Position numbers and translations under genes: made by a program. Source: Bufo bufo (lineage: Eukaryota; Chordata; Amphibia; Anura; Bufonidae). From it: 64,000 nucleotides of DNA. The notes beneath the pieces are model-generated. The model saw only the letters and a list, made by a program, of their open reading frames with translations. It searched no databases and was not told the DNA's origin. Below, in pieces: positions 21,656 to 31,811 of this stretch (position 1 is its first letter; each line of letters begins with the position of its first letter). The DNA lies in the NCBI RefSeq assembly GCF_905171765.1, contig NC_053392.1:374641963-374705962 (forward strand), read 5' to 3'.

Positions 21656-21777
21656 GGCCCCCTTTAAGCTACCCTTCGATAAGCAGTTCCGGCATAACTC
21701 TGCTGCTTCTAGGTAGGGGGGGGGGGAGTATAGGCTTAGGTAGGGGACCCTCTCATCATGAGCCGATCCGAGCACAA
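21656..21777 (+). repeat. B2 split direct repeat
   Basis: Second copy of B1; its end marks the right end of the Ngaro element. Confidence 0.85.
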
Positions 21778-21782
21778 ACAAA

Positions 21783-22213
21783 AGCCCTAATTTATTAACA
21801 AAGGAAAAATTGGGTTGTCTTCACATTTGTCTGTGTGTGTAAAAGTACCCGTCTGTGTGCCAAATTTATGAAAGTGATGCACAGAACATATTAAATTTAG
21901 CACAGACATATCAACTATCACGTTCCTACTTGGTGTATTTTTACCTGCCACAGCTAGGGAAGGGCGGGAGTGAAGTGCAGTTGAGACAATTTTTTGTGAC
22001 CTTTCCAAATGTCCCAATGATAAAAATGGTCAAAAACTAATGTGCTTCATAGGAACACCCACAAAACAATTGGATCTCTAAAATTGATTTAGCACGTGCA
22101 AAAAATAACATTGGTCTGATGCAGACTATTGATAAATGAGTCTTCCAAGTAAAATGACTGAAAAATTACAATTTACTCCTAAATAACAATGAATCAGTTT
22201 GATAAATCAGGGC
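21783..22213. mobile_element. foldback MITE
   Basis: AGCCCTAATTTATTAACA at the left pairs with the inverse of TTGATAAATCAGGGCT at the right. It resembles the GGGGTCATTTATCAAACT family at 7859. No target duplication is established. Confidence 0.5.
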
Positions 22214-23000
22214 TAAACTTCAGGTCAACTTCAAGGCTTAGCTCGTGGCACCCATATTTTATTGTGCAACAGTTGCATCGTTACTCTGTATACATGTCAT
22301 TATTATGATTTATAAATACTTTTATACTTTTACATTTACAATGCATGCCAGTGGGGGTACCTGCTACTCTCAGAATGGAACATCCAATGTTACCAAAACA
22401 TGTGTGTACATATAGAATAGCTCACCAAAAAATTGAGAACACACATATAATATAACTTCTTCCTTTATTAGTAAAATGTCATACAACATAAATAAATGTA
22501 AATATACAAGCAGCAATACAGGACAGTGCCATGACACAAAATGGTTCCCCCCAGCCACAGTAGGTCAGCACCTTTAAGTCTCAAAGGAGTGTGCAATCTA
22601 TGTATGTAACACAAGACACAAAAGAGGTCAAGTACTGGTTCAACTACACCTGGTTCTCCATTCTGCTACAAACATACTTGCACAAGCCCATAAACACAGT
22701 GCCGATACTTATTTGCAAATGATTCCAACCAAGTGATACCTAAATAGGTGAAATACACACTACAAGCAAAAAAGACACAAAGGCAATAGAAGGACAGAAA
22801 CCAGTATTAACAAGTAGCACAATAAAAGAGACCTATACAGACCAATGGCTCAGGGAAACACCAACCCCTCTATCAGAATGGAGGAAAGGGAGCCCTGTTC
22901 TCGTGATCAGTAAGGGTCCCAGAAGTTGGATCCCCACCAATCAGCTAGTTATCCCCTCTTCTGCTGACAGTGAATAACTTAAAGACTTGGCACCACTCTT
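22214..23000. other. stretch without recognisable gene
   Basis: No gene. GATCCCCACCAATCAGCTAG at about 22930 resembles the inner part of the TTAA MITE family and may be a relic. Confidence 0.4.
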
Positions 23001-23003
23001 TTA

Positions 23004-24340
23004 ACCTTTCCCTGCCCAAGCAGTTTTCAGTTATTTTTTTCATTTGTGTTTTTTACTCCCTGCCTTCCTGTAGCCATAACTTTTTTAGTTGTTTCCCTTA
23101 GCATAGATGTATGAGAGTTTTTTTTTGCTTTTTTCTACTTTATAATGGCACCATTTTATATTGCATACAATGTAGTGGGAAGCTGGAAAACAAAAATTAC
23201 AAATGGGGTGGAATTAGGAAAATACACAATTCTGCCACAGTTTTATGTTTCATTTTACAGTGTTCTCTGTGTGGTAAAACTGACACGTTAACAGCATTGT
23301 TAAGGTCAATATAATCTCAGCAATACCACATTTTTCATTTTTTTTTGTGTCTTAAAGGGAACCTGTCACCTGGATTTTGGGTAAGAGCTGAGGACATGGG
23401 CTGCTAGATGGCTGCTAGCACATCCGCAATATCCAGTCCCCATAGCTCTGTGTGCTTTTATTGTGTCATAAAAACGATTTTATATATATGTAAATGAACC
23501 ATAGATGAGTCCTGTCTCCTCCATGCTTTAGGGATGAGTCCAGCGTTCTCAGACTCTGAGCCCAGCCACGCACACTGTGAAGGATTGTGAGATTACAGCG
23601 CTCTAGCTTTGTGACGTCGGCGAGCAAGAGTATGTGGGGCGGTGCTGGGCTCCTTCACAGTGGGCGAGGCTGGGCCCCGGAAACGTTAGTAACAGCTCCT
23701 TGGGCTTCTTACTTGCCTCATTTACATATATATAAAATCGTTTTTTGACACAATAAAAGCACAGAGAGCTATGGGGAATGGATATTGCGGATGTACTAGC
23801 GGCGAGAGGAGGTTCCCTTTAATACTTAAAACAAAAACAACTTTAGGAAAAAATATTTTTTTATTTGCATCACTATATTCTGAACCCATAACTTTTACCT
23901 ATGTATGTCTATGGAGTTGTTTGGGGCTCATTTTTTGCAGCATGATCTGTAGTTTTTATTCATACCATCTTGGGATGTGTATGACTTTTTGATCACTTTT
24001 GATTTAATTTTTTGAGGGAGGTGAAGAGAAGAAAATGTAAATCAGCCATATATAAATACATCTATATTTTGGCCATTTTGAGACACAGCAATGCCTATGA
24101 TCTTTATTTTTTATTGCTTAGATTTATTTTTAATATCTGGAAAGGGAGGTGATTAGAATTTTTAGATTTAAAAACTTTTTTTTAAACTTTTTTGTACCCC
24201 CATTGGAATTTAACATGGAAAGAATTACCACTGCAGTCTAGGGGAGATTCCCTATGTTCTATGTAGTCTCGTCACAGGCAGGGCTTCATAGGAACATTGC
24301 TGTGGCAGGCCTCAGATTATTTCACAGTAATGGAATGGCT
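23004..24340 (+). repeat. copy of a ~1.1-kb dispersed repeat, interrupted by a MITE
   Basis: It starts ACCTTTCCCTGCCC after TTA and runs through GCCATAACTTTTTTAGT, ATGGCACCATTTTATATTGC, AATGGGGTGGAATTAGG and GTATGACTTTTTGATCACTTT. The same phrases occur in the same order at 56073-57223. The TTAA-type MITE at 23356-23818 splits it. The right end is not clear. Confidence 0.65.
23356..23818. mobile_element. TTAA-type (piggyBac-like) foldback MITE
   Basis: TTAA at 23352-23355 and 23819-23822 flanks the ends AGGGAACCTGTC and, inverted, AGGGAACCTCCT. Interior blocks (CATATATATAAAATCG and its inverse, AGCTATGGGG and its inverse) pair across the element. Confidence 0.8.
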
Positions 24341-24406
24341 TCCTCTATCTCGGCGCTGGAAAGCCTTTTGGGTCCCATTTTGGCCCCTCAGATTCTGTGG
24401 TCACAA

Positions 24407-24412
24407 TTTATT
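24407..24412 (-). promoter_or_regulatory. candidate polyadenylation signal of SLC18B1
   Basis: AATAAA on the minus strand, about 410 bp beyond the stop codon. It is the nearest such hexamer seen downstream; whether it is used is unknown. Confidence 0.3.
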
Positions 24413-24429
24413 ATGACAGTTTAAAAGTT

Positions 24430-24757
24430 TGTAATTGGCATTCCCAGACCGGAGAGCAAACCGCAACATTTTGTATTTTGCTTTCCGTTCTGGGATGCGG
24501 AGCAAGACAGATCCGGCATTACCCCATTGCAAATCAATGGAGACGGATCAGTTTTCTCTGACACAATCTTCCACAATAGAAAACGGATCCGTCCCCCAAT
24601 GACTTTCAATGGATCCGTCTTGGCAATGTTAAAGATACGTTAAAGATAATACAACCAGATCCGTTCATAATGGATGCAGATGGTTGTATTATCAGTAACG
24701 GAAGCGTTTTTGCTGAACCCTGCCCGATCCAGCAAAAACACTAGTGTGAAAGTAGCT
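24430..24757. mobile_element. Harbinger-like MITE relic
   Basis: The right end ACTAGTGTGAAAGTAGC followed by TTA, and internal ACGGATCCGTCC, match the family at 12003; the left end is lost. It lies in what should be the SLC18B1 3' untranslated region. Confidence 0.55.
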
Positions 24758-24819
24758 TAAGTACAAAAGTCATTAGGACACTGCTGTAAACTGTAAAAAA
24801 AAGCTTTCACTTGGCGTTA

Positions 24820-24883
24820 TTATTCTCTTGGAAGCAAAGGTTCCCTTTCTTGAAGTATGCTGTTAGTTTCCGATAAACCAGAC
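24820..24883 (-). CDS. SLC18B1: SLC18B1-like transporter, last coding exon
   Basis: A minus-strand acceptor (TTTCTCTTTACAG) ends just before 24883. The exon starts in phase 2, completing the codon AG|G left open by the exon at 30309-30361. It then encodes SGLSETNSILQEREPLLPRE and a TAA stop at 24822-24820. This resembles the C-terminal tail of vertebrate SLC18B1, which ends in an SILxxExE..LLP-type segment, a cytosolic tail with a dileucine-like sorting motif (EREPLLP). The fit of phase, splice site and tail supports the call. SLC18B1 is a vesicular polyamine transporter of the major facilitator superfamily (family knowledge). Confidence 0.8.
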
Positions 24884-24941
24884 CTGTAAAGAGAAAGAAA
24901 TGTTGTTTACATTTATCAGCACTACTTAAACTCTTTTTAAC

Positions 24942-25312
24942 CCTAGTCTAATTAGGGTCTTATCTTATAGGGCGGCCCCCACTGAAGTCATCGCACTTTG
25001 TTTTGTTTTGTTTTTTCCCTGTTGATTTTGGCGCCTTATATTCTCCCTGGCTGCATCCAATCAGAGCGCAACGCTCATAGCCAGGGAGGAGCTCATTCTC
25101 CCTGGCTATGAGCGGTGCGCTCTGATTGGATGCGCTCACAACCAGGGAGAAGAGAACCGCTCCGGTCTCCACCTAGTATAACCAAGTAGACTAATTAGAC
25201 TATAAGGGGCCGAAATCAACGGGGGACAACAACGGACGAATTTTGAAAAAAAAAAAGTGTGATGACATCAGTGAGAGCCGCCCTATCAGGTAAGACCCTA
25301 TTTAGACTAGGG
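24942..25312. mobile_element. foldback MITE
   Basis: CCCTAGTCTAATTAGGGTC with TTATCTTATAGGGCGG at the left pairs with the inverse at 25271-25312. A second inner hairpin (CCTGGCTATGAGCG / CGCTCATAGCCAGG at about 25070-25115) sits inside. Located in the SLC18B1 intron just upstream of the last exon. Confidence 0.7.
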
Positions 25313-26680
25313 CTAAACAGATGAAAGGCCCTCTTTAAATGGGTTGTCCCATCTCAACATTTATAGCAGGGGTGGCCAACCCGTGGCTCCATTTACTTTC
25401 AATTGCGGCTCGTTCTGTCTACATCAGTGTCAGATTATAATTGGGGCATTTGAGTCGGCAGCCCTGGGCCCAGGGTGAGCTAATTTGGCCGATTTGCCAT
25501 CCCAAACGCCCCATTTTATGACACCAGTAACATATAGCAAAATAATAATCTTCAGCAGCAGCACTTCACTTACGAGCTGCCGACAGTAACAGCCGGGCCA
25601 GGTCCCGCCCCCGTCAGCGCCGTGGTGGAAGGCTGGAATGAGGCGGAAGAGTGGAGAGGACTCAGAGCGCCGAGAGCGGGCACGTGACTCAGTTACTCAC
25701 TGCAGCTCCGCCTCCTCCTCTGGCACAGAAGGCGAAGCCATCGATGTGCCTGCACACCGTAGGGTGGCCACTGGCTTCACACCAGAAAGCCTGACCTCAC
25801 CGGCGACGCCACCGACCGAGGAAAAAATGGTGGGAGGAGAAACAAAAATGGTGGGAGGAGAAACCCCTTTCAGCAGTCCCCCAAAGGAGTTAATAACTAC
25901 TGTGAATGGGGGACTGCTGAAAAGGTAGCCAGCCAGTTCCCCCTTCACAGTAGTTATTAACACCTCATCAGTCCCCCATTCACAGTATTTATTAACCCCT
26001 TTCAGCAATCCCCGGCGGCCCACAGCACAGATCAGTGAGTACCTAATTTCCCCCCTAGTTATTACAGTCCCACCCATTCACAAACTTCCCCCCTTTCAGT
26101 TTCAGCAATCCCCGTCATGGCCACAGCAAAGTCTTTCAGACCAGTACCAGCAGCCTCGACTATCTCAGCGCAGCTGCGCTCCTCAGAGTCTGTTTCTCCT
26201 TTCACTTCCTGCAGCGCCTGCAAACCAGAATTGACAGGCAGCATGTGATGTCAGTGCGCTCTGCGCTGTGACTAGTGAGCCGAATCATGTGAGTGACTGA
26301 TACTTAAAGTGCCCCTTACAGTAGTCTCGCCGATAACCACAAAAAAGGAGAGCTTTTGGCCGTCCGTCCTGGCCTTGCGCCGGACGGAGGACCAGAAGTC
26401 TAAAATCCGGACTGTCCGGCCTAAAACCGCACATCAGGCCACCCTAGCCATCTGTGAGTGTGTCTGTGTGTGACCTAATGCCCGCCCCCAGTCTTCTCAA
26501 TGCCAGCCCAGCAGCCAGATTCATCAGACCGCAGGCTGGGTCTGTGGGAGTGGCAAGAAGTGGAGCAGCAGGCAAGGAGGACCTGCTCCAGCAGCAGCCA
26601 GCTTGAACAGCAGCCAAAGCTCCTTCCATAGTAAATTTTAATGAATGTTAATGATGGGCAGCAGGGCAGTGGGCACTCAA
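25313..26680. other. intron sequence with repeat fragments
   Basis: No exon seen. CAGGGGTGGCCAACCCGTGG at 25372 is a lone hAT-type terminus. The GTCCCCCATTCACAGTA / TACTGTGAATGGGGGAC inverted phrases at about 25870-25990 are a local foldback. Confidence 0.45.
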
Positions 26681-26681
26681 T

Positions 26682-26815
26682 CAGAGCAGCAGTGGCAGAG
26701 AGACTCCCTGAGGCCAGCAGCAGCCATTTTAGTCAGATTATAGCCACTCTGCAGCTTTGGCTCTAATCTGACTGGAATGGCTGCTGCTGGTCTCAGTCTC
26801 TCTGCCACTGCTACT
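26682..26815. repeat. hairpin with ~55-bp arms
   Basis: GCAGCAGTGGCAGAGAGACT with CAGCAGCAGCCATT pairs with AATGGCTGCTGCTG and AGTCTCTCTGCCACTGCTAC. Confidence 0.8.
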
Positions 26816-27105
26816 CTGCCTTTTTTTCACAGGGGGCAGTGCCCAGTGGATTATTAATCGCACACAAAGTGTTAGTTCGAATATCGAATTGGTGAATTAT
26901 TTTTAATCCTTCTCTTCACAGGTGGCTAGCCCAGCACACCAAGTTTTTGAACATCAAAATGGTGAATATTAATCTATGTATGATAAAGAGATCAATAATC
27001 CGAGCGTTTGACCATCAAAATGGTGGTGTGCTGGGCATGTGTGAGGAGAAGGATCAATAGTAATCCACCATTTTGATATTCAAATACTCGGTGTGCTGGG
27101 CTGGG

Positions 27106-27520
27106 CATGGGGTGTCATCTGAGCATGGGGCGGTCATCTGAGCATGGGGCGGTCATCTGAGCATGGGGCGGTCATCTGATCATGGGGCGGTCATCTGATC
27201 ATGGGGCGGTCATCTGAGCATGGGGCGGTCATCTGAGCATGGGGCGGTCATCTGAGCATGGGGCGGGGAGCGGTCATCTGAGCATGGGGCGGGGAGCGGT
27301 CATCTGAGCATGGGGCGGGGAGCGGTCATCTGAGCATGGGGCGGGGAGCGGTCATCTGAGCATGGGGTGGGGAGCGGTCATCTGAGCATGGGGCGGTCAT
27401 CTGAGCATGGGGCGGTCATCTCAGCATGGAGCGGACATCTGTGCATGGAGCGGACATCTGTGCATGGAGCGGACATCTGTGCATGGAGCGGTCATTTGTG
27501 CATGGGGTGGTCATCTGTCC
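27106..27520. repeat. 19/26-bp minisatellite
   Basis: The unit GAGCATGGGGCGGTCATCT (19 bp) alternates with a 26-bp variant carrying an extra GGGGAGC. About 20 copies, decaying to GTGCATGGAGCGGACATCT at the right. Confidence 0.95.
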
Positions 27521-27789
27521 ACTAGGACCTGCTCCAATCTCCAGAATGACGCCCCCAAAGTGAAGGAAGAGAAGCTGCACATGTGCGGCCATCCTCCAAT
27601 CACAGCCATTCACATTCATCATGAACAATGAAATCAGAAACAGTAGATCTATGAATATAAAAAAGGACACTGTCGTGTCGCAGGATGTCACATGTCGCAG
27701 TGCCACACCATAGCCTATCATTATAAAAATTGTTGAGACAAAATGTTGCACAACACATGTCGTCATGTAGCCCTAGCATTAAAGGGGCA

Positions 27790-28245
27790 GGGTGCTGTGG
27801 AGGTCACTGTTAAAGGGGCAGGCACTGTGTAGGTCACTGTTAAAGAGGCGTTCACTGTGGATGTTACTGTTAAGGGGGAAGGCCGCTATGGAGGTCACTG
27901 TTAAAGGGGCGGACACTGTGGAGGTCATTGTTAAGGGGGCAGGGGCCACTATTAAAGGGGCAACTGCTGTGGAGGTCACTGTTAATGCAGCGGGGTACTG
28001 TGGAGGTCACTGTTAAGGGGGGGGCCCCTGAGGAGGTCACTGTCAAGGGAGTGGGGTGCTGTGAAACTCACTGTTAAAGGGGCGGGCTGCTGTGAAGGTC
28101 AAAGTTAAGGGGATGGGCTGCTGTGGAGGTCTCATTTAAAGTGGCTGGCACGGGGGGGGGGGGGGTCAGTGTTAAGGGGTGGGGGACTGTGGAGTTCACT
28201 GTTAAAGGGGCGGGGTGCTGTAGAGGTCACTGTTATGGGGGATAC
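27790..28245. repeat. ~30-bp minisatellite
   Basis: GGTCACTGTTAAAGGGGC plus GGGCTGCTGTGGA-like unit repeated about 14 times with variation. It lies just inside the Helitron 3' end. Confidence 0.9.
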
Positions 28246-28295
28246 TGTTGATATCTAACGACACACAAACATTAAATGAAATAGATGAAATATAC

Positions 28296-28322
28296 CCGTG
28301 CGAAGCCAGGTCCTTCTGCTAG
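28296..28322 (+). mobile_element. Helitron 3' terminus
   Basis: ACCCGTGCGAAGCCAGGT forms a short hairpin, followed by CCTTCTGCTAG and then T. A subterminal hairpin with a CTAG end next to T is the Helitron 3' signature. The 5' end (TC after A) was not located; the two minisatellites upstream may be part of the element. Confidence 0.55.
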
Positions 28323-28420
28323 TATACTATAAATGAATAAATTTCAAGTTTTAATGAATCTTTCTCTAGAAAACTACAGTATATATCAATCTGCTCCTTG
28401 TGATAGGAGTGTGTCCCTAA

Positions 28421-28637
28421 TGCTCCATTCACACGTCCGCAAATGGGTCCGCATCCGTTCCGCAATTTTGCGGAACGGGTGCGGACCCATTCATTTTCTA
28501 TCGGGTCCGCAGCTCCGCAAAAGATAGAACAGGTCCTATTCTTGTCCACAGCTGCGGACAAGAATAGGTATTTCTAGGGGGGTGCCAGGCGGGTGTGTTG
28601 CGGGTCCGCAACACACCACGGACGTGTGCATGGAGCC
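28421..28637. mobile_element. PIF/Harbinger-like foldback MITE
   Basis: TGCTCCATTCACACGTCCG at the left pairs with CGGACGTGTGCATGGAGCC at the right, less one base. The flanks are TAA (28418-28420) and TTA (28638-28640), an imperfect duplication. Confidence 0.7.
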
Positions 28638-28937
28638 TTAACACGCTGGCATTGTCAGTAATGATTAGACAATGTCAGAGTCTCTGAGAACTCATCCCCC
28701 AACTAGTAACAGCCAGTTGTCAATTTATTCATAAACTTCTAGGAGAAATAACAGAGGAACAGTACATTGCAGAGTTATAATAAAAGCTGCTCCAGAATTG
28801 TTATATTATGAGGAATACAAATGTTTACTAAAATAGACGTCAGAAGGAATGACAGGTCGTATTGCAGTGTCCCATTATGTGTTATATGTGGGCACTTTAA
28901 ACTTTTGATGTGTGTATTTAATGTATTGTGGTATCAA

Positions 28938-29563
28938 ACTGTAATTCCTATTGCCAGGCTGTTAGAAGTCATTACATCTATTCGCCCCTAGGTGGTGCTG
29001 GCATCACTGATATATATATCTGGGGTTTACTAATAAAGTTAGTGGAAATTGAAGTTAATCCAGTGTTGAGAACAGAGAGGAATTTGATGGAGGAGCAGAA
29101 CAGGCCTAGTCCACAATGTAGCTGCCATTTTGACCCCTTGGCCCTGATCAAGCTAAGGGAGCATAGAGAACAGTATTACAGCAGCACAGCACAGACCAGT
29201 GAGTCTACGTCTGGATATAGAGAAAGTCTAGTGGAGGTTAGAGCTAAACTAGCCAAAGGACTTCACGCGCAACAGTCACCAGGAGGAACCTAAAAGTACC
29301 TGGACACAGCCGGATGATTAATGCGCAAAATTATCCTTTACCACATGCCTCTATGGACATAGTGGACCGTAATTCTTCAGAGAGCATCCATTCCAAAGAA
29401 TGGAGCAGAAGACTGATGCCTGCCATTACGGAGCCGCCCTGTGGATTGCTACTGACTAGTAGTTATTATATTCAGTACCTACCTGAGTGCTAGAGTGAGG
29501 ACCAAGTATAGATACCACCATCTTTTCCACCACCAACCTTTGCACTTAACGGTGCTGGCGTCA
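28938..29563 (+). mobile_element. candidate LTR remnant with primer-binding-site-like sequence
   Basis: It starts TGTAATTCCTATTGCC and contains CCCTAGGTGGTGCTGGCATC. It is followed at 29555-29567 by TGGCGTCACAAAC, shared with the LTR at 2066-2901. Neither a second LTR nor coding sequence is visible, and the right boundary is approximate. Confidence 0.4.
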
Positions 29564-29569
29564 CAAACA

Positions 29570-30303
29570 ACCGGGGTCCCAGCCTCAAAAGCACCCTAAA
29601 CACCTATACCATCAAGGGCACCTCAACTACCATCTGGCTGGTGATCCCTGTACTAGAGAGTGCCCCGGAAGATTTAGTGCTGTCTTCCCCATCACTGCAC
29701 GCCGTCCCAGGGAGTCTCTGCTATCCATGAGTAAAAACTACTACTACCCCCATCAGCTCACCGTAGCCTCACATGTTGCCCCTGCGGTCCGGTTTGCTGC
29801 ACTCTTTAAAGACCTTTAAAAAGGCCAATATTCATACGAACATTTGTTTCCAATCATTGCCCTGTATAAACATTGCCAAAGATCAGCAACTAAAGACGTT
29901 GTTGATAGCATAAAAATTATTGTTTGTCAGCAGCACATCTCCCTGTGTAAACAAGGATGTGCCTCTGACAATATGCAAACTGAATGGAGATGAATAATCT
30001 TTAATGTGATCTTTCATTCCCGTCTAGTACGATGATAGCTCTATTTAAAACAAGCTTAGACACTGATGATCAGTGCTCGCTTGCAGACTGATGATCTGGC
30101 AGTGCAAATGGGTCCTTAGACAGAAAATCTGTGTCGGCATCAGGAGGACATTAAAAATGCTATGGTGTCTGTAATGTCTTCAGTGCTTGTAATCTGTTCA
30201 GTATCTAACACACTTTCTGTTGACATACAGTAATGAACATACAGCATGTTGAAGCGATAAACGCGAGCTCCAGGTATAGAAGATTCATTCATGCTGTGAA
30301 AGA
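29570..30303. other. intron sequence, no gene
   Basis: Remnant leader-like sequence of the LTR element up to about 29760, then AT-rich sequence with weak inverted phrases (TGATGATCAGTGCTCGCTTG). No exon seen. Confidence 0.4.
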
Positions 30304-30308
30304 CTTAC

Positions 30309-30361
30309 CTTTTTTTCTTTATCTTTGCCTCCCAGGAGTAAAATGTTAAACTCAGCACAAA
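30309..30361 (-). CDS. SLC18B1: SLC18B1-like transporter, penultimate coding exon
   Basis: A 53-bp minus-strand exon. Acceptor GTCATTTTGCAG ends at 30362; donor GTAAGTC begins at 30308. It encodes FVLSLTFYSWEAKIKKK and two bases of an Arg codon. It starts in phase 0, as the preceding exon requires. The hydrophobic part followed by a lysine run fits the end of transmembrane helix 12 and its cytosolic basic stop. The intron separating it from the preceding exon is only 93 bp. The sequence is less conserved than its neighbours, so position and phase carry most of the evidence. Confidence 0.75.
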
Positions 30362-30454
30362 CTGCAAAATGACAAAATGACAACATAAAAATGATTCATT
30401 TTAAAACCAGCAACATTTCTATCATATAATGATACAAGATTCTGTGTAACTTAC

Positions 30455-30548
30455 AGACACTAGAGGCACAATGCCTTGAAAGGCAGCCGCCCACTGAAAA
30501 TTGAACTTTTCATTCAGAAATCCGCCAAGTGTTGGGCCTACAAATGTT
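30455..30548 (-). CDS. SLC18B1: SLC18B1-like transporter, exon with the GPTLGGFL motif
   Basis: A 94-bp minus-strand exon with acceptor CTTTTCCTACAAAG and donor GTAAGTTAC. It starts one base into a split Gly codon and reads TFVGPTLGGFLNEKFNFQWA followed by AAFQGIVPLVS. GPTLGGFLxEKxxFxWAAAxQG is the signature near transmembrane helix 11 of vertebrate SLC18B1, a proton-coupled vesicular transporter of the major facilitator superfamily. The reading frame is intact. The intron upstream of it is about 24.4 kb and is packed with transposons. Confidence 0.88.
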
Positions 30549-31210
30549 CTTTGTAGGAAAAGAAAAAAGGAAAAATCAATAAATTGAATTAACTGCAGCA
30601 GAAACATGTTCTTAGTGGTATCAATGTTTCATGGTAAAGATGAAACCTATCTAGCATATACGGCATAAATGCTTAAGGTGTACAGACTTTAGTAAGTGAT
30701 GACCTTTCCTCAGAATAGGCCATCACTAGCTGATCAGTGGAGGTCCCACAACCCGCACTCCCGCTGATCAGCTGTTTGGTGTACCTACATTGCCAGAATT
30801 CGGCTCCAGAACTACACCGAACCATCAACACTGTAGAGGAGAGATTTTGTTACTACAGCAATGCTCCCTCCACTATAAGGTTAATGGTACTGTGTACCTC
30901 CGGCGCCGAGTTCAGGTGATGGTGCTACAAGGAATAGCTGATTGGCAGGAGTGCGGGTGTCAAGACACCTACCGATCAGCTAGTGATGGCTAGTGTTGAG
31001 CGAACAGTTCGAGCATAGTTCGGGTCCGTACCGAATTTTGGGGTGTTCGTGACACGGACCCGAACCCGAACTTTTTCGTAAAAGTTCGGGTTCGGGTTCG
31101 TCGTTCGGCATGTATTTTGGCGCATTTTGAAAGGCTGCAAAGCAGCCAATCAACATGCATCATACTACTTGCCCTAAGATGCCATCGCAGCCATGCCTAC
31201 TATTGGCAAG

Positions 31211-31258
31211 GCTGTGATTGGCCAAGTGCAGCATGTGACTCAGCCTCTTTATAAGCTT
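31211..31258 (+). promoter_or_regulatory. candidate hAT promoter (CCAAT box and TATA-like)
   Basis: TGTGATTGGCC followed by ATGTGACTCAGCCTC and TTTATAAG at 31248-31255. The block up to CAGCCTC is conserved in the second hAT copy (55868-55904) although the surroundings differ, which suggests function. It is about 1.8 kb before the start codon, so a spliced leader would be needed. Confidence 0.35.
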
Positions 31259-31811
31259 GTGCGCACGTCGGGACGTGCTCACTCCCGATGTGAATAGAAC
31301 AGGGATAGACGCAGCTGATGCTAGGGCGAGAATAGGCAGGGATAATTGAATAACTGGAAGCAAATTTCTCTCCTCCACCTGTGATTCATCTGAACAACTG
31401 CAGCTGAGCTGCTTTTTTGATAGGGATTGGCTATTTTTAGAGTGGCCAGAGTGATTTTTCCATCCACATGTACCTGGGCTGACCGCCGGCCGCCATTTTG
31501 CGACTTGTAGTGCTGCAGCAGAAGCTGCCACAGTGTGCATTCCAAAGCTCCAAACAAGTCAGACATCTACACCTGGGATTCAGACCAATAGCGATTTAGC
31601 AGCACAGTCCAAGGCTATTTTTTTTAAAGGTTGTGCAGACCATTTTGTGGCACATGTTACTGGGCTGATAGGCGGCGGCCATCTTGGGACTAGTGCTGCA
31701 GCACAATCTCTCCCAACGTCCATTAATCACTTGTAATAGTGGTCTGTGCCATAGAAATCCTACATCAGGGACTTGGGTGTGCTTGTGTCACCCCTACTAA
31801 TACCAGTCCAC

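Larger units (their letters stand above)
17010..21777 (+). mobile_element. defective Ngaro-type tyrosine-recombinase retrotransposon
   Basis: The split direct repeats follow the A1-body-B1-A2-B2 plan of Ngaro elements: A1 17010-17109, B1 21386-21508, A2 21511-21610 and B2 21656-21777. The body ends with a decayed tyrosine recombinase. No reverse transcriptase, RNase H or hydrolase ORF is present; minisatellites fill the centre instead. No target duplication is seen, as expected for this class. Confidence 0.8.

Noticed and set aside
25372..25400. Complete hAT MITE starting CAGGGGTGGCCAACC
   Set aside because: No matching right end or 8-bp duplication was found; left as a lone terminus.
25758..26447. 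Element with TAGGGTGGCCA / TGGCCACCCTA-like ends
   Set aside because: The ends are short and no target duplication is visible; could be coincidence.
27106..27520. Regular short repeats resembling a CRISPR array
   Set aside because: Units are directly adjacent without unique spacers, there are no cas genes, and the context is a vertebrate genome; it is a minisatellite.
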